NCBI GenBank assembly: GCA_016722295.1
Contig: JADKGL010000026.1
Location: forward strand, 477,501 to 541,500
Direction of reading: 5' to 3'
From: Saprospiraceae bacterium
GTDB taxonomy: Bacteria > Bacteroidota > Bacteroidia > Chitinophagales > Saprospiraceae
DNA: 64,000 nucleotides
Below the pieces are notes generated by a model. That model made no database searches and had not been told where the DNA came from. It saw nothing but the letters and a program-made list of their open reading frames with translations. This document shows, in pieces, positions 26,660-35,769 of the stretch (positions are counted from its first letter, which is position 1; each line of letters begins with the position of its first letter). The position numbers and the translations under genes were made by a program.

Positions 26660-27721
26660 TTGCAATCTAAAATAAAGAAATTGAATAAATCTCAATATAT
26701 TATTCCGGTCATTAGTATCTTCATTCTAGTTGCGCTTTCTTCAAGTTTAATGAAAAAAAATAATTTTATCGCAAATCAATCAGATAAGATAAAAGGATTG
26801 ACCGTAGTCGCGCCTCCAGAGCCATTTCCAAGAGATCCAATGATTGAAATAAAAAATGTAAATGCAAATTGGATCGCAGTTATCCCATATGCTTTTACTC
26901 CTTTTGGCGAGCCTACTGTAAGGTATAATCAAAATGGGTGGCAATGGTGGGGAGAAAGACCCGAAGGCATAATAGAAACTGTGACAAAAGCACATCAAAG
27001 CCAAATCTCAGTGATGCTTAAACCACAAGTGTATATTCATAACTCTTGGGTAGGCTATTTAGATTTTAAGACTGAAGAAGAATGGTTGCAATGGGAATCA
27101 AAATATGAAGAGTACATTTCTACAATGGTGGATATAGCTATTCAGAATAAAATTGAGCTTTTTTGTATAGGTACAGAATTGAATATTTCTGTGGTAAAAA
27201 GAGAAAAATTTTGGAGAAAACTAATTCAAAATATTCGTAGTCGATACAATGGAAAATTAAGTTATTGTAGCAATTGGGATCGATATGAAGAAGTTGGATT
27301 TTGGGAGGAGTTAGATTATATTGGAATAAGTGCTTATTTTCCACTTCGTGAGGAAATAAACCCAACAAAAGAATCTCTTATGGAAGCATGGAAACCTATC
27401 GTAGCAAAATTGAAATTATTTTCTGAATCAAAGCATAAAAAAATTCTTTTTACTGAATATGGATATTTGAGTGTAGATGGCTGCGCAGGTAAACTTTGGG
27501 AAATAGAGCCCTTAGTTAAGCAAAAGGCGGTGAATCAAAAAGCGCAGGCTGATGCGTTAGATGCTTTATATTCTAGTTTTTGGAATGAAGATTTTTGGGC
27601 TGGTGGTTTTTTATGGAAATGGTTCCCTCATGGCAAAGGACATGAAGAATACATCGAAAGAGATTACGATCCGCAGAATAAATTGGCAGAAAAAACAATC
27701 AAACATTGGTTTTCTAAATAA
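26660..27721 (+). CDS. Glycoside hydrolase family 113-like enzyme
   Basis: About 345-353 aa with an N-terminal signal anchor (YIIPVISIFILVALSSSL) and a TIM-barrel of the GH113/GH5-like clan. Seen: GTELN (acid/base Glu candidate, about 172) and FTEYGY (nucleophile Glu candidate, about 270), plus a WQWW substrate-cleft motif. Known: characterised GH113 members are beta-mannanases; many Bacteroidota homologues are uncharacterised. There is no ATG near the signal anchor; TTG at 26660 or 26681 is the likely start. Confidence 0.75.
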   Translation: MQSKIKKLNKSQYIIPVISIFILVALSSSLMKKNNFIANQSDKIKGLTVVAPPEPFPRDPMIEIKNVNANWIAVIPYAFTPFGEPTVRYNQNGWQWWGERPEGIIETVTKAHQSQISVMLKPQVYIHNSWVGYLDFKTEEEWLQWESKYEEYISTMVDIAIQNKIELFCIGTELNISVVKREKFWRKLIQNIRSRYNGKLSYCSNWDRYEEVGFWEELDYIGISAYFPLREEINPTKESLMEAWKPIVAKLKLFSESKHKKILFTEYGYLSVDGCAGKLWEIEPLVKQKAVNQKAQADALDALYSSFWNEDFWAGGFLWKWFPHGKGHEEYIERDYDPQNKLAEKTIKHWFSK

Positions 27722-27733
27722 AATTAAATCTAT

Positions 27734-28327
27734 ATGATTTTAAAATCATCTCTCATCCTTTCAGGCATATCCTATGATCAATATCGAAAAGACCTAGATC
27801 TATATTGTAATGGTGTTGATGATCATGAATTAAACTACGATGAAAAATTAATAAAACATGTTGTTAATTCAAAAAAGATTATTGATAATATTGAAGCAAA
27901 ATTAAAAGATCAACCATTTTCAAAAATCAATACAGATAAAGATCTTATACTTTTTACAATTAGTGAATTTTGGTGTGGCGATGCTTCCAATATTATTCCT
28001 TTTCTAAATATATTTACGAAGAGAAGTGAACGGATTCAATTAAGCCTTGTGTTTCGAGATCAAAATGAATCTTTGATCAATCAATTTCTAACCAATGGTG
28101 GGAAATCAATACCCAAAGTTATATTGTTGAATGCAGAAACTTCAGAAGTGATTTCTTCATGGGGTCCTCGTCCAAAAATGATGCAAGATTTTTATCAAAA
28201 AACTAAAGATCAAAAACTAGATTATAAAGATTGGTGGCCATCAATGCAAACAATGTATGATAACGATTTTGGAAAAGCAATAATAAAAGAAATAGAAGAA
28301 CTAATCGATTCATCAAATTCGCTTTAA
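27734..28327 (+). CDS. Thioredoxin-like family protein (WCGD type)
   Basis: 197 aa cytosolic thioredoxin-fold protein. The active-site position reads EFWCGDAS (Cys81), so only one Cys is present; the cis-proline is in KSIPKVI near 128. This WCGD form is common in Firmicutes and Bacteroidota and has no settled function. It is 12 bp after the GH113-like gene and probably cotranscribed. Confidence 0.78.
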   Translation: MILKSSLILSGISYDQYRKDLDLYCNGVDDHELNYDEKLIKHVVNSKKIIDNIEAKLKDQPFSKINTDKDLILFTISEFWCGDASNIIPFLNIFTKRSERIQLSLVFRDQNESLINQFLTNGGKSIPKVILLNAETSEVISSWGPRPKMMQDFYQKTKDQKLDYKDWWPSMQTMYDNDFGKAIIKEIEELIDSSNSL

Positions 28328-28461
28328 ATTTTTCAAAATCTATTTTGTACCAATTAAAAAAGAACATCCGCTAATTCAGTATTTTCATCAAGTGGAGAGC
28401 AATACTTTATGAAGCATTCTAAAATTGCACAATTATCCCTATCTTTCGGCCTTACAATTTC

Positions 28462-30714
28462 ATGAAAGATTATTTATCAGAACTCAATGCAGTACAAAAA
28501 GCTGCTGTAGAACAAACAGAAGGACCAGTTATGGTGATTGCAGGTCCTGGATCGGGCAAAACTAAGGTGTTGACCTCAAGAATTACTCATTTATTATCCA
28601 AAGGGGTAAAACCAAATCAAATACTTTCGCTCACCTTTACCAACAAGGCAGCCAAAGAAATGACACATCGGATTTCTAATGTGGTGGGCAATGAGGCTCG
28701 CAAAATTTGGGCAGGTACCTTTCACTCAATTTTTGCTAAAATTCTGCGTATCGAAGCATCCAAAATAGGCTATCCTAATAGTTTTACCATATATGACACA
28801 GAAGACTCGAAAAGTGTCATCAATGAAATCATAAAGGAATTCAATCTCAACACAAAAGAGTATAATGCAAATGCTATTCGAACTCGAATCTCTTCAGCAA
28901 AGTCGAATCTCATCACACCCATCATGTATGAAAGAGATCCAGAATACAAAGAAGTAGATCAAGCCAATCGAATGCCGCGGACAGGAGAGATCTATCGTCG
29001 ATATGTGCAGAAATGTCAACAAGCTGGAGCAATGGATTTTGATGATTTGTTGCTACAAATGTTTCGATTACTACAAGAAAATCCAGATCAAGTTTTAGAA
29101 AAATATCGTGGATATTTTAAGTATTTATTAGTCGACGAGTTTCAAGATACAAATCAACTACAATATGGGATTATTAAGAAATTATCCTTGTATCCCGGAA
29201 GTGCGCGAAATATTTGCATTGTAGGTGATGATGCACAAAGTATTTATGCTTTCCGTGGTGCTACAATTCAAAATATTTTAGATTTTGAAAAAGATTTTCC
29301 TGATGTAAAAGTATTCAAATTAGAACAAAATTATCGAAGTACAAATTTTATTGTAAAAGCTGCTAATGATGTCATTACGCACAATAAAAAACAAATTAAA
29401 AAGGAGATTTGGACTGAGAAAAATGAAGGTGCCAAAATAAAATTACTTAAATCTGCATCAGATACAGAAGAAGGGCGACGCATTGCAAATCTCATTGTTG
29501 AATATAAAAATCGTCACCATCTCCCGAATCACGAGATTGCTATTCTATATCGTACGAATGCACAATCAAGGATTTTTGAAGAGCATTTGCGAAGAGCTAA
29601 TATACCATATAAAGTGTTTGGCGGCATGTCCTTTTATCAGCGCAAAGAAGTAAAGGATTTTATAGCCTATATGCGATTAGTCATTAATCGCAAAGACAAT
29701 GAAGCATTTAAACGAATTATCAACTATCCCAAGCGGGCTATAGGTGATTCTACGGTTGACAAATTTATAGAATATGCTGCTGAGAATAATATATCGCTGT
29801 GGGATGCTTCTATTGAAGTGCCATTGCCTAATAGAGCTGCTCAAGCATTGGCTACTTTTAAGTTACAAATTACTGAAATGTACCAATATTCACTCAATGC
29901 AGATGCATATGAGACGGCACAGTATATCTATAAGCTTAGTGGTTTGTCCACAGAACTAAAATCTGACATGACCAACGAAGGAATCTCTCGTTTAGAAAAT
30001 GTCATGGCATTGCTCGATGGTGTCAAAGAATTTACAGAACAAGATGATGTAGAAGAAGACAGCAGTACAGATCGAAGTCTTGCAACTTACCTTCAAAGCA
30101 TTTCATTAATTACAGAATTAGATCAACAAGAAGGCACACCTGAGTATATCACTTTAATGTCCACGCACTCTGCAAAAGGACTGGAGTTTGATTTAGTTTT
30201 TATAGGCGGTTTGGAAGAAAATTTATTTCCAAGCTATATGGCGATGAAATCAGATGCTGATATGGATGAAGAGCGTCGACTATTTTACGTGGCTATCACG
30301 AGGGCTAAACAATTTTTGGTACTGAGTCATGCATCCACTCGTTATTTCTTCGGAAACTTAAAGAAGAATGAAGCTTCACGATTCCTAGAAGAAATTGATG
30401 AGAGTTGTTTTGAGACAGATAAAACAGCTCGAAGCACTGTATTTAATCTTATGGATGATGAGCCTACTAATTCAAAGATTTTCATTAGACCTAAAATCAA
30501 TTTTGCGCCTAGTATTCCCACTGATTTTAAGGAGAGCCCACGCGATTTAATAACTCAAGGGGCAACGATCATACATCAAAAATTTGGCCGAGGAAAAATC
30601 CAAACCATCGAAGGTCAAAAGGATAACCAAATCGCAACCATATTATTTGAAGAAATCGACAATCCTTTGCGAAAGATTATGCTAAAGTTTGCCAAGTTGC
30701 AAGTTGTGAATTAG
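28462..30714 (+). CDS. ATP-dependent 3'-5' DNA helicase, UvrD/PcrA/Rep family
   Basis: 750 aa superfamily 1A helicase. Walker A GPGSGKT (28-34), motif II LVDEFQDTN, motif III GDDAQSIYAFRGA, motif IV QNYRS, motif V STHSAKGLEFD and motif VI YVAITRAK are all present and in order. The C-terminal ~50 residues (GRGKIQTIEG) form the PcrA-like Tudor domain that contacts RNA polymerase. Role: nucleotide excision and mismatch repair, clearing replication obstacles. Confidence 0.93.
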   Translation: MKDYLSELNAVQKAAVEQTEGPVMVIAGPGSGKTKVLTSRITHLLSKGVKPNQILSLTFTNKAAKEMTHRISNVVGNEARKIWAGTFHSIFAKILRIEASKIGYPNSFTIYDTEDSKSVINEIIKEFNLNTKEYNANAIRTRISSAKSNLITPIMYERDPEYKEVDQANRMPRTGEIYRRYVQKCQQAGAMDFDDLLLQMFRLLQENPDQVLEKYRGYFKYLLVDEFQDTNQLQYGIIKKLSLYPGSARNICIVGDDAQSIYAFRGATIQNILDFEKDFPDVKVFKLEQNYRSTNFIVKAANDVITHNKKQIKKEIWTEKNEGAKIKLLKSASDTEEGRRIANLIVEYKNRHHLPNHEIAILYRTNAQSRIFEEHLRRANIPYKVFGGMSFYQRKEVKDFIAYMRLVINRKDNEAFKRIINYPKRAIGDSTVDKFIEYAAENNISLWDASIEVPLPNRAAQALATFKLQITEMYQYSLNADAYETAQYIYKLSGLSTELKSDMTNEGISRLENVMALLDGVKEFTEQDDVEEDSSTDRSLATYLQSISLITELDQQEGTPEYITLMSTHSAKGLEFDLVFIGGLEENLFPSYMAMKSDADMDEERRLFYVAITRAKQFLVLSHASTRYFFGNLKKNEASRFLEEIDESCFETDKTARSTVFNLMDDEPTNSKIFIRPKINFAPSIPTDFKESPRDLITQGATIIHQKFGRGKIQTIEGQKDNQIATILFEEIDNPLRKIMLKFAKLQVVN

Positions 30715-30741
30715 CAAGTGAACTAAATAAATAAACAACAT

Positions 30742-31059
30742 ATGTCAGTTTTAACCAATATAATTAGAGCAAAGTTTATTAAAATAGTATTATTTGTTAT
30801 TTTAGTTTTTATACTCTTATTAAGAGTGGTTAACTATAAGAATTTTGAATATTTTGGGAATATTCGTGTTGAATTAGTAATGTTTCTCATAATCATTGTT
30901 GCATCAAACTATTCTTTATACTTGAAAAGTGAATTAGTAGACGAAAAAAAACTGCTAAAAAAATTTGGTTTTAGAAATAGCAAAAACTTATTTTATTTTA
31001 ATTTAATTTTGACAATATTATTTACTGGATTATTACTGTATATGTTATTGATTTTTTAA
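30742..31059 (+). CDS. Small membrane protein, three predicted helices
   Basis: 105 aa. Hydrophobic helices at about 11-28, 43-60 and 83-104, with a charged stretch (KSELVDEKKLLKKFGFRNSKN) between the last two. No family recognised. It follows the helicase gene by 27 bp on the same strand. Confidence 0.5.
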   Translation: MSVLTNIIRAKFIKIVLFVILVFILLLRVVNYKNFEYFGNIRVELVMFLIIIVASNYSLYLKSELVDEKKLLKKFGFRNSKNLFYFNLILTILFTGLLLYMLLIF

Positions 31060-31167
31060 TTTCCACCATTCGTCTTCAAGTCTCCTTGCATCTTGTTTAA
31101 TCTGCACAGGTTAACTAACCTGCCATTTTTTTCTTTTGAAAAAAACATATGCAAATTGTATGCAAAT

Positions 31168-31203
31168 AAAAAAGGAGCTATAAAACTATAACTCCTTTTT
31201 TTG
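31168..31203 (-). terminator. Terminator after tRNA-Pro, bidirectional
   Basis: AAAGGAG(C)TATA and TATA(A)CTCCTTT pair, flanked by an A-run and a T-run, so it can act on either strand. It immediately follows the 3' end of the minus-strand tRNA. Confidence 0.8.
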
Positions 31204-31205
31204 TG

Positions 31206-31280
31206 TCGGGGCGGAGGGATTCGAACTCTCGACCCCCTGCTCCCAAAGCAGGTGCGCTAACCGGACTGCGCTACGCCCCG
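31206..31280 (-). tRNA. tRNA-Pro (anticodon UGG)
   Basis: Read on the minus strand: acceptor CGGGGCG/CGCCCCG, D-arm GCGCAGTCCGGTTAGCGC, anticodon stem-loop CTGCTTTGGGAGCAG with anticodon TGG, and T-arm GAGTTCGAATCC. CCA is not encoded and must be added. A good promoter lies just upstream. Confidence 0.96.
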
Positions 31281-31292
31281 AAAAAACGAACG

Positions 31293-31322
31293 CAAAGATA
31301 TTGAAAAATTTAGCATTTCAAA
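31293..31322 (-). promoter_or_regulatory. Promoter of tRNA-Pro (TTTG -33, TATCTTTG -7)
   Basis: On the minus strand TTTG (31319-31322) and TATCTTTG (31293-31300) are 18 bp apart, a full match to the Bacteroidota consensus. The tRNA begins 13 bp after the -7 element. Confidence 0.7.
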
Positions 31323-31423
31323 TAAAAACTAGAATTTTTTATACGCTTTTACACGAGAGACTATTCTAAGTTGTTGATTGTAAGGAAAATAGCTTTATAT
31401 TTTGATTCTTTAATGGAATGTTA

Positions 31424-32215
31424 TTAATCCATCTTGGTGAAATATTTGATCTGAAATGCATCAGCAAGGATCAAATATTTATTATTTATACTAAAAGAAC
31501 TTAATTTATGATCCGATGTAAATATAAGTGCTGATTCACTATTCATACCATTCCACTCAAAAATGCAATCATCCATGAGAAAATAAACCTTTTGTTCAAA
31601 TACATCCACATGCTGGATAGTTGGCATTTTTAGTTCAGCTTTTAGATTCAAATTTTGATCAAAACTGAAAATACCAATTTTTTCAATCCACAAATAAATC
31701 AATTGGCCGTCACTTAATAATATCGATTTTGTGGATTCATGATTTCCTTCAAATCGAATCTGTTCTGATGTAGCTAAAACTTGATTAGAAGCTGATAATA
31801 ACTTCAATGAATAGTTTATAAAATAGCATTGCGATCCATCTCGATAAAGACAAAATGAAAATAAGGGATCCGAATGTGGATCATTATAAGTAGATAATTT
31901 CTGAAAGTTTGGGTCTATACTTACCACTTTAGATTCTGAAGGTATAACATAAGCGATTTTCAAAGGATCATTTTTAATGATATAGGAAATTTGGTTGGCA
32001 AATCGTTTTATATATTGCTTAGTAATTTTTTTATTCTGATCAATTCGAAAAAAATATCCTAGTTGGGATTCAATTCCATAAATATTATTCAAAGGATCAA
32101 TAGCCACCAAACTAGATTTTTGAGCAATACTGTCTATTAATTTCCAATTTTGCGAAATCAAATGGAGTGGATCAACAAATAGTAAAACACTAAGGATAAA
32201 CTTTCCCAAACTCAT
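31424..32215 (-). CDS. Secreted protein of unknown function, possible beta-propeller
   Basis: 263 aa from the ATG at 32215, which gives a signal peptide (MSLGKFILSVLLFVDPLHLISQ). The mature part is made of short beta-like repeats (for example LVAIDPLNNIYGI, IAYVIPSESKVVSIDP), as in propeller proteins, without a named motif. It overlaps the end of lpxH by 26 bp and is probably translated from the same mRNA. Confidence 0.6.
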   Translation of the reverse strand: MSLGKFILSVLLFVDPLHLISQNWKLIDSIAQKSSLVAIDPLNNIYGIESQLGYFFRIDQNKKITKQYIKRFANQISYIIKNDPLKIAYVIPSESKVVSIDPNFQKLSTYNDPHSDPLFSFCLYRDGSQCYFINYSLKLLSASNQVLATSEQIRFEGNHESTKSILLSDGQLIYLWIEKIGIFSFDQNLNLKAELKMPTIQHVDVFEQKVYFLMDDCIFEWNGMNSESALIFTSDHKLSSFSINNKYLILADAFQIKYFTKMD

Positions 32216-32957
32216 TTTCAAAAAATTGCAAACTAAGTGATTCTCCATTAAATACTGCATAAGACTGAAAACTCAGCCAATCTCCCAAATTGACATAACG
32301 AGAATGTTGATTCTTTAGTACATAATCAATCGGTAAATGTCGATGACCAAAAACTAAGTAATCGTATGGATTTTCTTGGATCTTTTGTTCACAATACTGA
32401 ATTAACCATTCTTGATCAACTCCTTGGAATGTTTGGATTAGGTCTTGTGCATTTCTACTTTTTCCAGAAAAATAATTTGCTAGACCGATACCAATATCTG
32501 GATGTATCCATCGAAATAAAAACTGTGAAATTGGCGAAGTAAAAATCTTCTTTATAAATTTATAACCATGATCTCCTGGTCCAAGACCATCGCCATGACC
32601 AATTAAAAAGGATTTTCCATTCAAATTAAATTCTTTGGGTTTGTTGTAAATTGGGATGCCGAGTTCGTCTTGAAAATAATGAAACATCCATAAATCATGA
32701 TTTCCTCTAAAAAAATGAATTTCGATGCCAAAATCTCTTAGTTCAGCTAGCTTTCCCAGCAAACGAATATAGCCTTTCGGAATGGCATGTTTATAATCAA
32801 ACCAAAAATCAAAAACATCTCCTACCAAAAAAATCCTTTCTGCTTCATGAGCAATGGAATCAAAAAACTTACACAAGATTTTTTCTCGTTCGTGAGAGGA
32901 AATACGAGCATCGACACCTAAATGAAAATCTGATAGAAAAAATGTCTTCTTTGTCAA
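32190..32957 (-). CDS. lpxH: UDP-2,3-diacylglucosamine diphosphatase
   Basis: 255 aa calcineurin-like metallophosphoesterase. It cleaves UDP-2,3-diacylglucosamine to lipid X in lipid A synthesis at the inner membrane. Metal-binding motifs: SDFH (Asp10, His12), GDVFD (46-50), GNHD (85-88), GHGDG and GHRH. The start is TTG: an in-frame TAA only two codons upstream leaves no other choice. It follows the 3-hydroxyanthranilate dioxygenase gene by 10 bp. Confidence 0.9.
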   Translation of the reverse strand: MTKKTFFLSDFHLGVDARISSHEREKILCKFFDSIAHEAERIFLVGDVFDFWFDYKHAIPKGYIRLLGKLAELRDFGIEIHFFRGNHDLWMFHYFQDELGIPIYNKPKEFNLNGKSFLIGHGDGLGPGDHGYKFIKKIFTSPISQFLFRWIHPDIGIGLANYFSGKSRNAQDLIQTFQGVDQEWLIQYCEQKIQENPYDYLVFGHRHLPIDYVLKNQHSRYVNLGDWLSFQSYAVFNGESLSLQFFENEFGKVYP

Positions 32958-32967
32958 TTCTTAAATA

Positions 32968-33498
32968 TTAATCAACAAACCGTTTATCCGCTTCCATAAT
33001 ATTACCACATTTTGGACAAGTGCGCATTTCAGTTGATCCATAATATTCTTTAAATCGTGGAATAAAATCCTTTTCAATATTGGTCAAATGAAAATAACTC
33101 TCGTGTAGTTTTTCATTACATTGATCACAAAACCAAAGTAAACCATCTTGATCACTTTCTTTGCGCTTTGCTTCAATTACAAGGCCAATGGTGCCTTCTG
33201 GTCTCATAGGTGAATGAGGTGTCCTAGCAGGAAGCAAAAACATTTCACCTTCTTTTATAGGAATATCTACTGCTTTGCCATCTTCTTGAATTCGTACATT
33301 GATATCACCTTCTAATTGAAAGAACCATTCTTCGGTTTCATTAAAATGATAATCTTTACGCGCATTAGGTCCTGCGACAATCATGACTATAAAATCATCT
33401 GCATCGATATACAAATTGCGATTGCCAACTGGTGGTTTTAATTCATGTCGATGTTCAGCGATCCACTGATGTATATTGAAAGGTCGTCGTACAGCCAT
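32968..33498 (-). CDS. nbaC: 3-hydroxyanthranilate 3,4-dioxygenase
   Basis: 176 aa cupin dioxygenase that opens the ring of 3-hydroxyanthranilate in tryptophan breakdown and quinolinate (NAD) synthesis. Iron ligands His51, Glu57 and His95 have the same numbers as in the Cupriavidus enzyme; Arg47 and Arg99 for substrate binding are also there. A C-terminal rubredoxin-like Fe site (Cys124, Cys127, Cys161, Cys164) is complete. No other kynurenine-pathway gene is nearby. Confidence 0.95.
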   Translation of the reverse strand: MAVRRPFNIHQWIAEHRHELKPPVGNRNLYIDADDFIVMIVAGPNARKDYHFNETEEWFFQLEGDINVRIQEDGKAVDIPIKEGEMFLLPARTPHSPMRPEGTIGLVIEAKRKESDQDGLLWFCDQCNEKLHESYFHLTNIEKDFIPRFKEYYGSTEMRTCPKCGNIMEADKRFVD

Positions 33499-33668
33499 GT
33501 TCTTTTAATTTATGGTTAAATTTTTACCTAACTAATGCACGCTAGTCAAGTTATTTCGCATTGGCTAAGTTACAAAAATTTGACGAACTTGCGACGTATT
33601 TTTGATTTTAAATTCTCTATATATAGGAATTAAGCTGCTTTTACAGATTTTTTGTACTTCTTTAAATC

Positions 33669-35066
33669 CTAGTGAGTATAATATTTCACCATCGCAGCAA
33701 TATTCTTGTCCAAAAGAATGCCCGGCAATATTTCTTTTAAGAAATAAAACTGTGAATGGTCTTCTTCTAAAGCTTCGCGCAATGTTTCCATTGCATTTTC
33801 TGTATCTTTCATAATGAACTGATACGCAGCTTTTGTAAACAAAATATCGGCACCGAAAGATTTTTTCTCAGCTCTTGGTATGACCTTTTCTGCTTTTTCG
33901 ACCATTCTATTTTGTAGCAAAAAAGAAATGTATTTTGCCCAATAATAACTCAATTCACATCCGCATGTGGCAGCTTTTCGATAGTGAGTTTCTGCTTTTT
34001 TAAATTGGCATAATTTTTCATATGCTTTTGCGATTGCCACATGGAACTCTTCCCTATAATCATCGAGATCAATAGACTCAGTATAAAATCTAAGTGCTTT
34101 GTCCCAATTTTCTTCACGAGCATAACATTCGCCAAGGTAGTAATATAGCTCTTCATTATAAGGCTCTATATCGATAGCTCGATGGAGATGGTACTTTGCT
34201 TCTTGATGGCGCTCTAACTTCAAAAAACACTCTGCAATGTATACTGTCACATCAGGATCAATTCCAAAGATTTCATTGACATCTAGAAAACATTGTAAGG
34301 CTTTGGAATAATCATGCAACTGCATAAATAATTCTCCAGCATCTAAATATCCTTGTTCGAATTTTGGATTAATCAAGTAAGAATATTCTAAGGCTTCAAT
34401 AGCCTCTTTATATTCTCCCATGCAAGAATATGCATGACCTAAATTATACCATGCTAATGAAGAGTATGGATTTTGGTCAATTAATTCTTTATGTAACTTT
34501 ATACTTTCTTCAAATCGTTTTGAAATTTCAACACTAACCCAAATTTGTTCTAATGCTTCAACATTATTTGGATTTAGTCGTAGAGCTTCTTGTAGTGTAA
34601 AAAACATTTTGTCGTAATCTTTCATAGATCCTTGTATAAAGGCTTCAACTAATAAAATTTCTAATCGTTCGGTTTTATGAGAGAAGTATTTGATTTCATC
34701 AATAATCTTAAGCGCTTCTTCTGCTTTATCTATGAGGCAAAACGCTTTCGCTTTGATGAGTTGGATCTCGGTTTCGTAGGGAGCAATTTGATGTGCCGTA
34801 AATAATATCTCTAAGACATCATTTGGTTTATTAAGAGACAATAGGGATTTTGCTTTTAATAAATACAAATCAACACGATAAGGAAAGTGATGAATTGCAA
34901 TTTCACTAACTTCAATTGCTTTTTCAAACACTCTGTGCTTTTCGTAATATTGAATAAGTTTTACATATGATTTTTCAGTACGAAGCTGAGGGCTTATATT
35001 TCCAAGGTACTCAAAGTCTGTTATGAGTTTGTGTAGAGTTTGGTCTTGCTTCGTTTTCTTGAGCAT
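33669..35066 (-). CDS. Tetratricopeptide repeat protein
   Basis: 465 aa, cytosolic, made almost entirely of TPR units of ~34 residues (for example LAWYNLGHAYSCMGEYKEAI and YYYLGECYAREENWDKALRF). It should act as a protein-binding scaffold; the partner is unknown. It is single, with a possible weak -7 element (TACTTTTA) about 30 bp upstream of the ATG. Confidence 0.85.
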   Translation of the reverse strand: MLKKTKQDQTLHKLITDFEYLGNISPQLRTEKSYVKLIQYYEKHRVFEKAIEVSEIAIHHFPYRVDLYLLKAKSLLSLNKPNDVLEILFTAHQIAPYETEIQLIKAKAFCLIDKAEEALKIIDEIKYFSHKTERLEILLVEAFIQGSMKDYDKMFFTLQEALRLNPNNVEALEQIWVSVEISKRFEESIKLHKELIDQNPYSSLAWYNLGHAYSCMGEYKEAIEALEYSYLINPKFEQGYLDAGELFMQLHDYSKALQCFLDVNEIFGIDPDVTVYIAECFLKLERHQEAKYHLHRAIDIEPYNEELYYYLGECYAREENWDKALRFYTESIDLDDYREEFHVAIAKAYEKLCQFKKAETHYRKAATCGCELSYYWAKYISFLLQNRMVEKAEKVIPRAEKKSFGADILFTKAAYQFIMKDTENAMETLREALEEDHSQFYFLKEILPGILLDKNIAAMVKYYTH

Positions 35067-35378
35067 TGTTGTTTACGGGACTATTAAATGCGTTGTAAAA
35101 GTACAATTAAAATTCAAATTTGCTCTACGCATTGATTAAAAATATTTTTTGACCTTTGTTATTATCATTTTTAGTAATTTGATTAATGAATTGATTTTAT
35201 TCGCTTTATAAATATAAAAATAAATTCATGTTAAAAATATAAAAATTATAACTGTTTCATACTCTTGAGATAACCAAAATAAAAAATTATTTTTAGAAAA
35301 TCTCAGTTGATAATAAAATTTTTCCAAGCGAAAGAAGGGAAACAAACCAAAGGTTAATTAAATAAAGATTAGGATGAT
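35067..35378. other. AT-rich intergenic region
   Basis: About 310 bp between the TPR gene and crcB. No ORF, repeat, terminator or known riboswitch is apparent. Confidence 0.6.
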
Positions 35379-35744
35379 TTACTTGATCATTTTTCCCCCT
35401 AACGAAAACAGCAATGTACAAATGACTAGACTTAAAATAATGTAACTTAGTAATTGAAAATAAGATTGTGATTTTATATATATAAAATTTTCCATAGTGA
35501 ATGTTGAAAAAGTGGAAAGCCCTCCACAGAATCCAATAATAACTATATGTAAAAGTGAGTCATTCAAATTGTTATTACTATACCTTTTAAATTCAACGCC
35601 CAATATAAAACAGCTTAATGCATTGGCTAACAAAGTAACAATTGGAATCGAAGTCAAAATTCCTTGAAGCGGTAGTAGGGATATTGCATATCGAAATACA
35701 CATCCTAATCCACCACTTAAAAATAGGAGTAGAATTTTTTGCAC
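35379..35744 (-). CDS. crcB: Fluoride channel CrcB/Fluc
   Basis: 121 aa, four transmembrane helices. It exports fluoride as a dual-topology dimer. Conserved Asn (LLANALSCF) and the GFCGGLSTFSTFTME signature with the Na-site GG and pore Phe/Thr residues are visible. GTG start. It begins 25 bp after the OmpA gene stop, with no room for a fluoride riboswitch in between, so it is likely read through from that operon. Confidence 0.9.
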   Translation of the reverse strand: MQKILLLFLSGGLGCVFRYAISLLPLQGILTSIPIVTLLANALSCFILGVEFKRYSNNNLNDSLLHIVIIGFCGGLSTFSTFTMENFIYIKSQSYFQLLSYIILSLVICTLLFSLGGKMIK

Positions 35745-35769
35745 AGTAAATCAAATATTAGATTTGAGA

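Noticed and set aside
31149..31167. Direct repeat ATGCAAAT (two copies, 11 bp apart) next to tRNA-Pro, as a possible integration site
   Set aside because: Does not match the tRNA 3' end, no integrase or island follows, and such 8-bp repeats are common in AT-rich DNA.
35745..35769. Fluoride riboswitch before crcB
   Set aside because: Only 25 bp lie between the upstream stop and crcB; no riboswitch motif fits.
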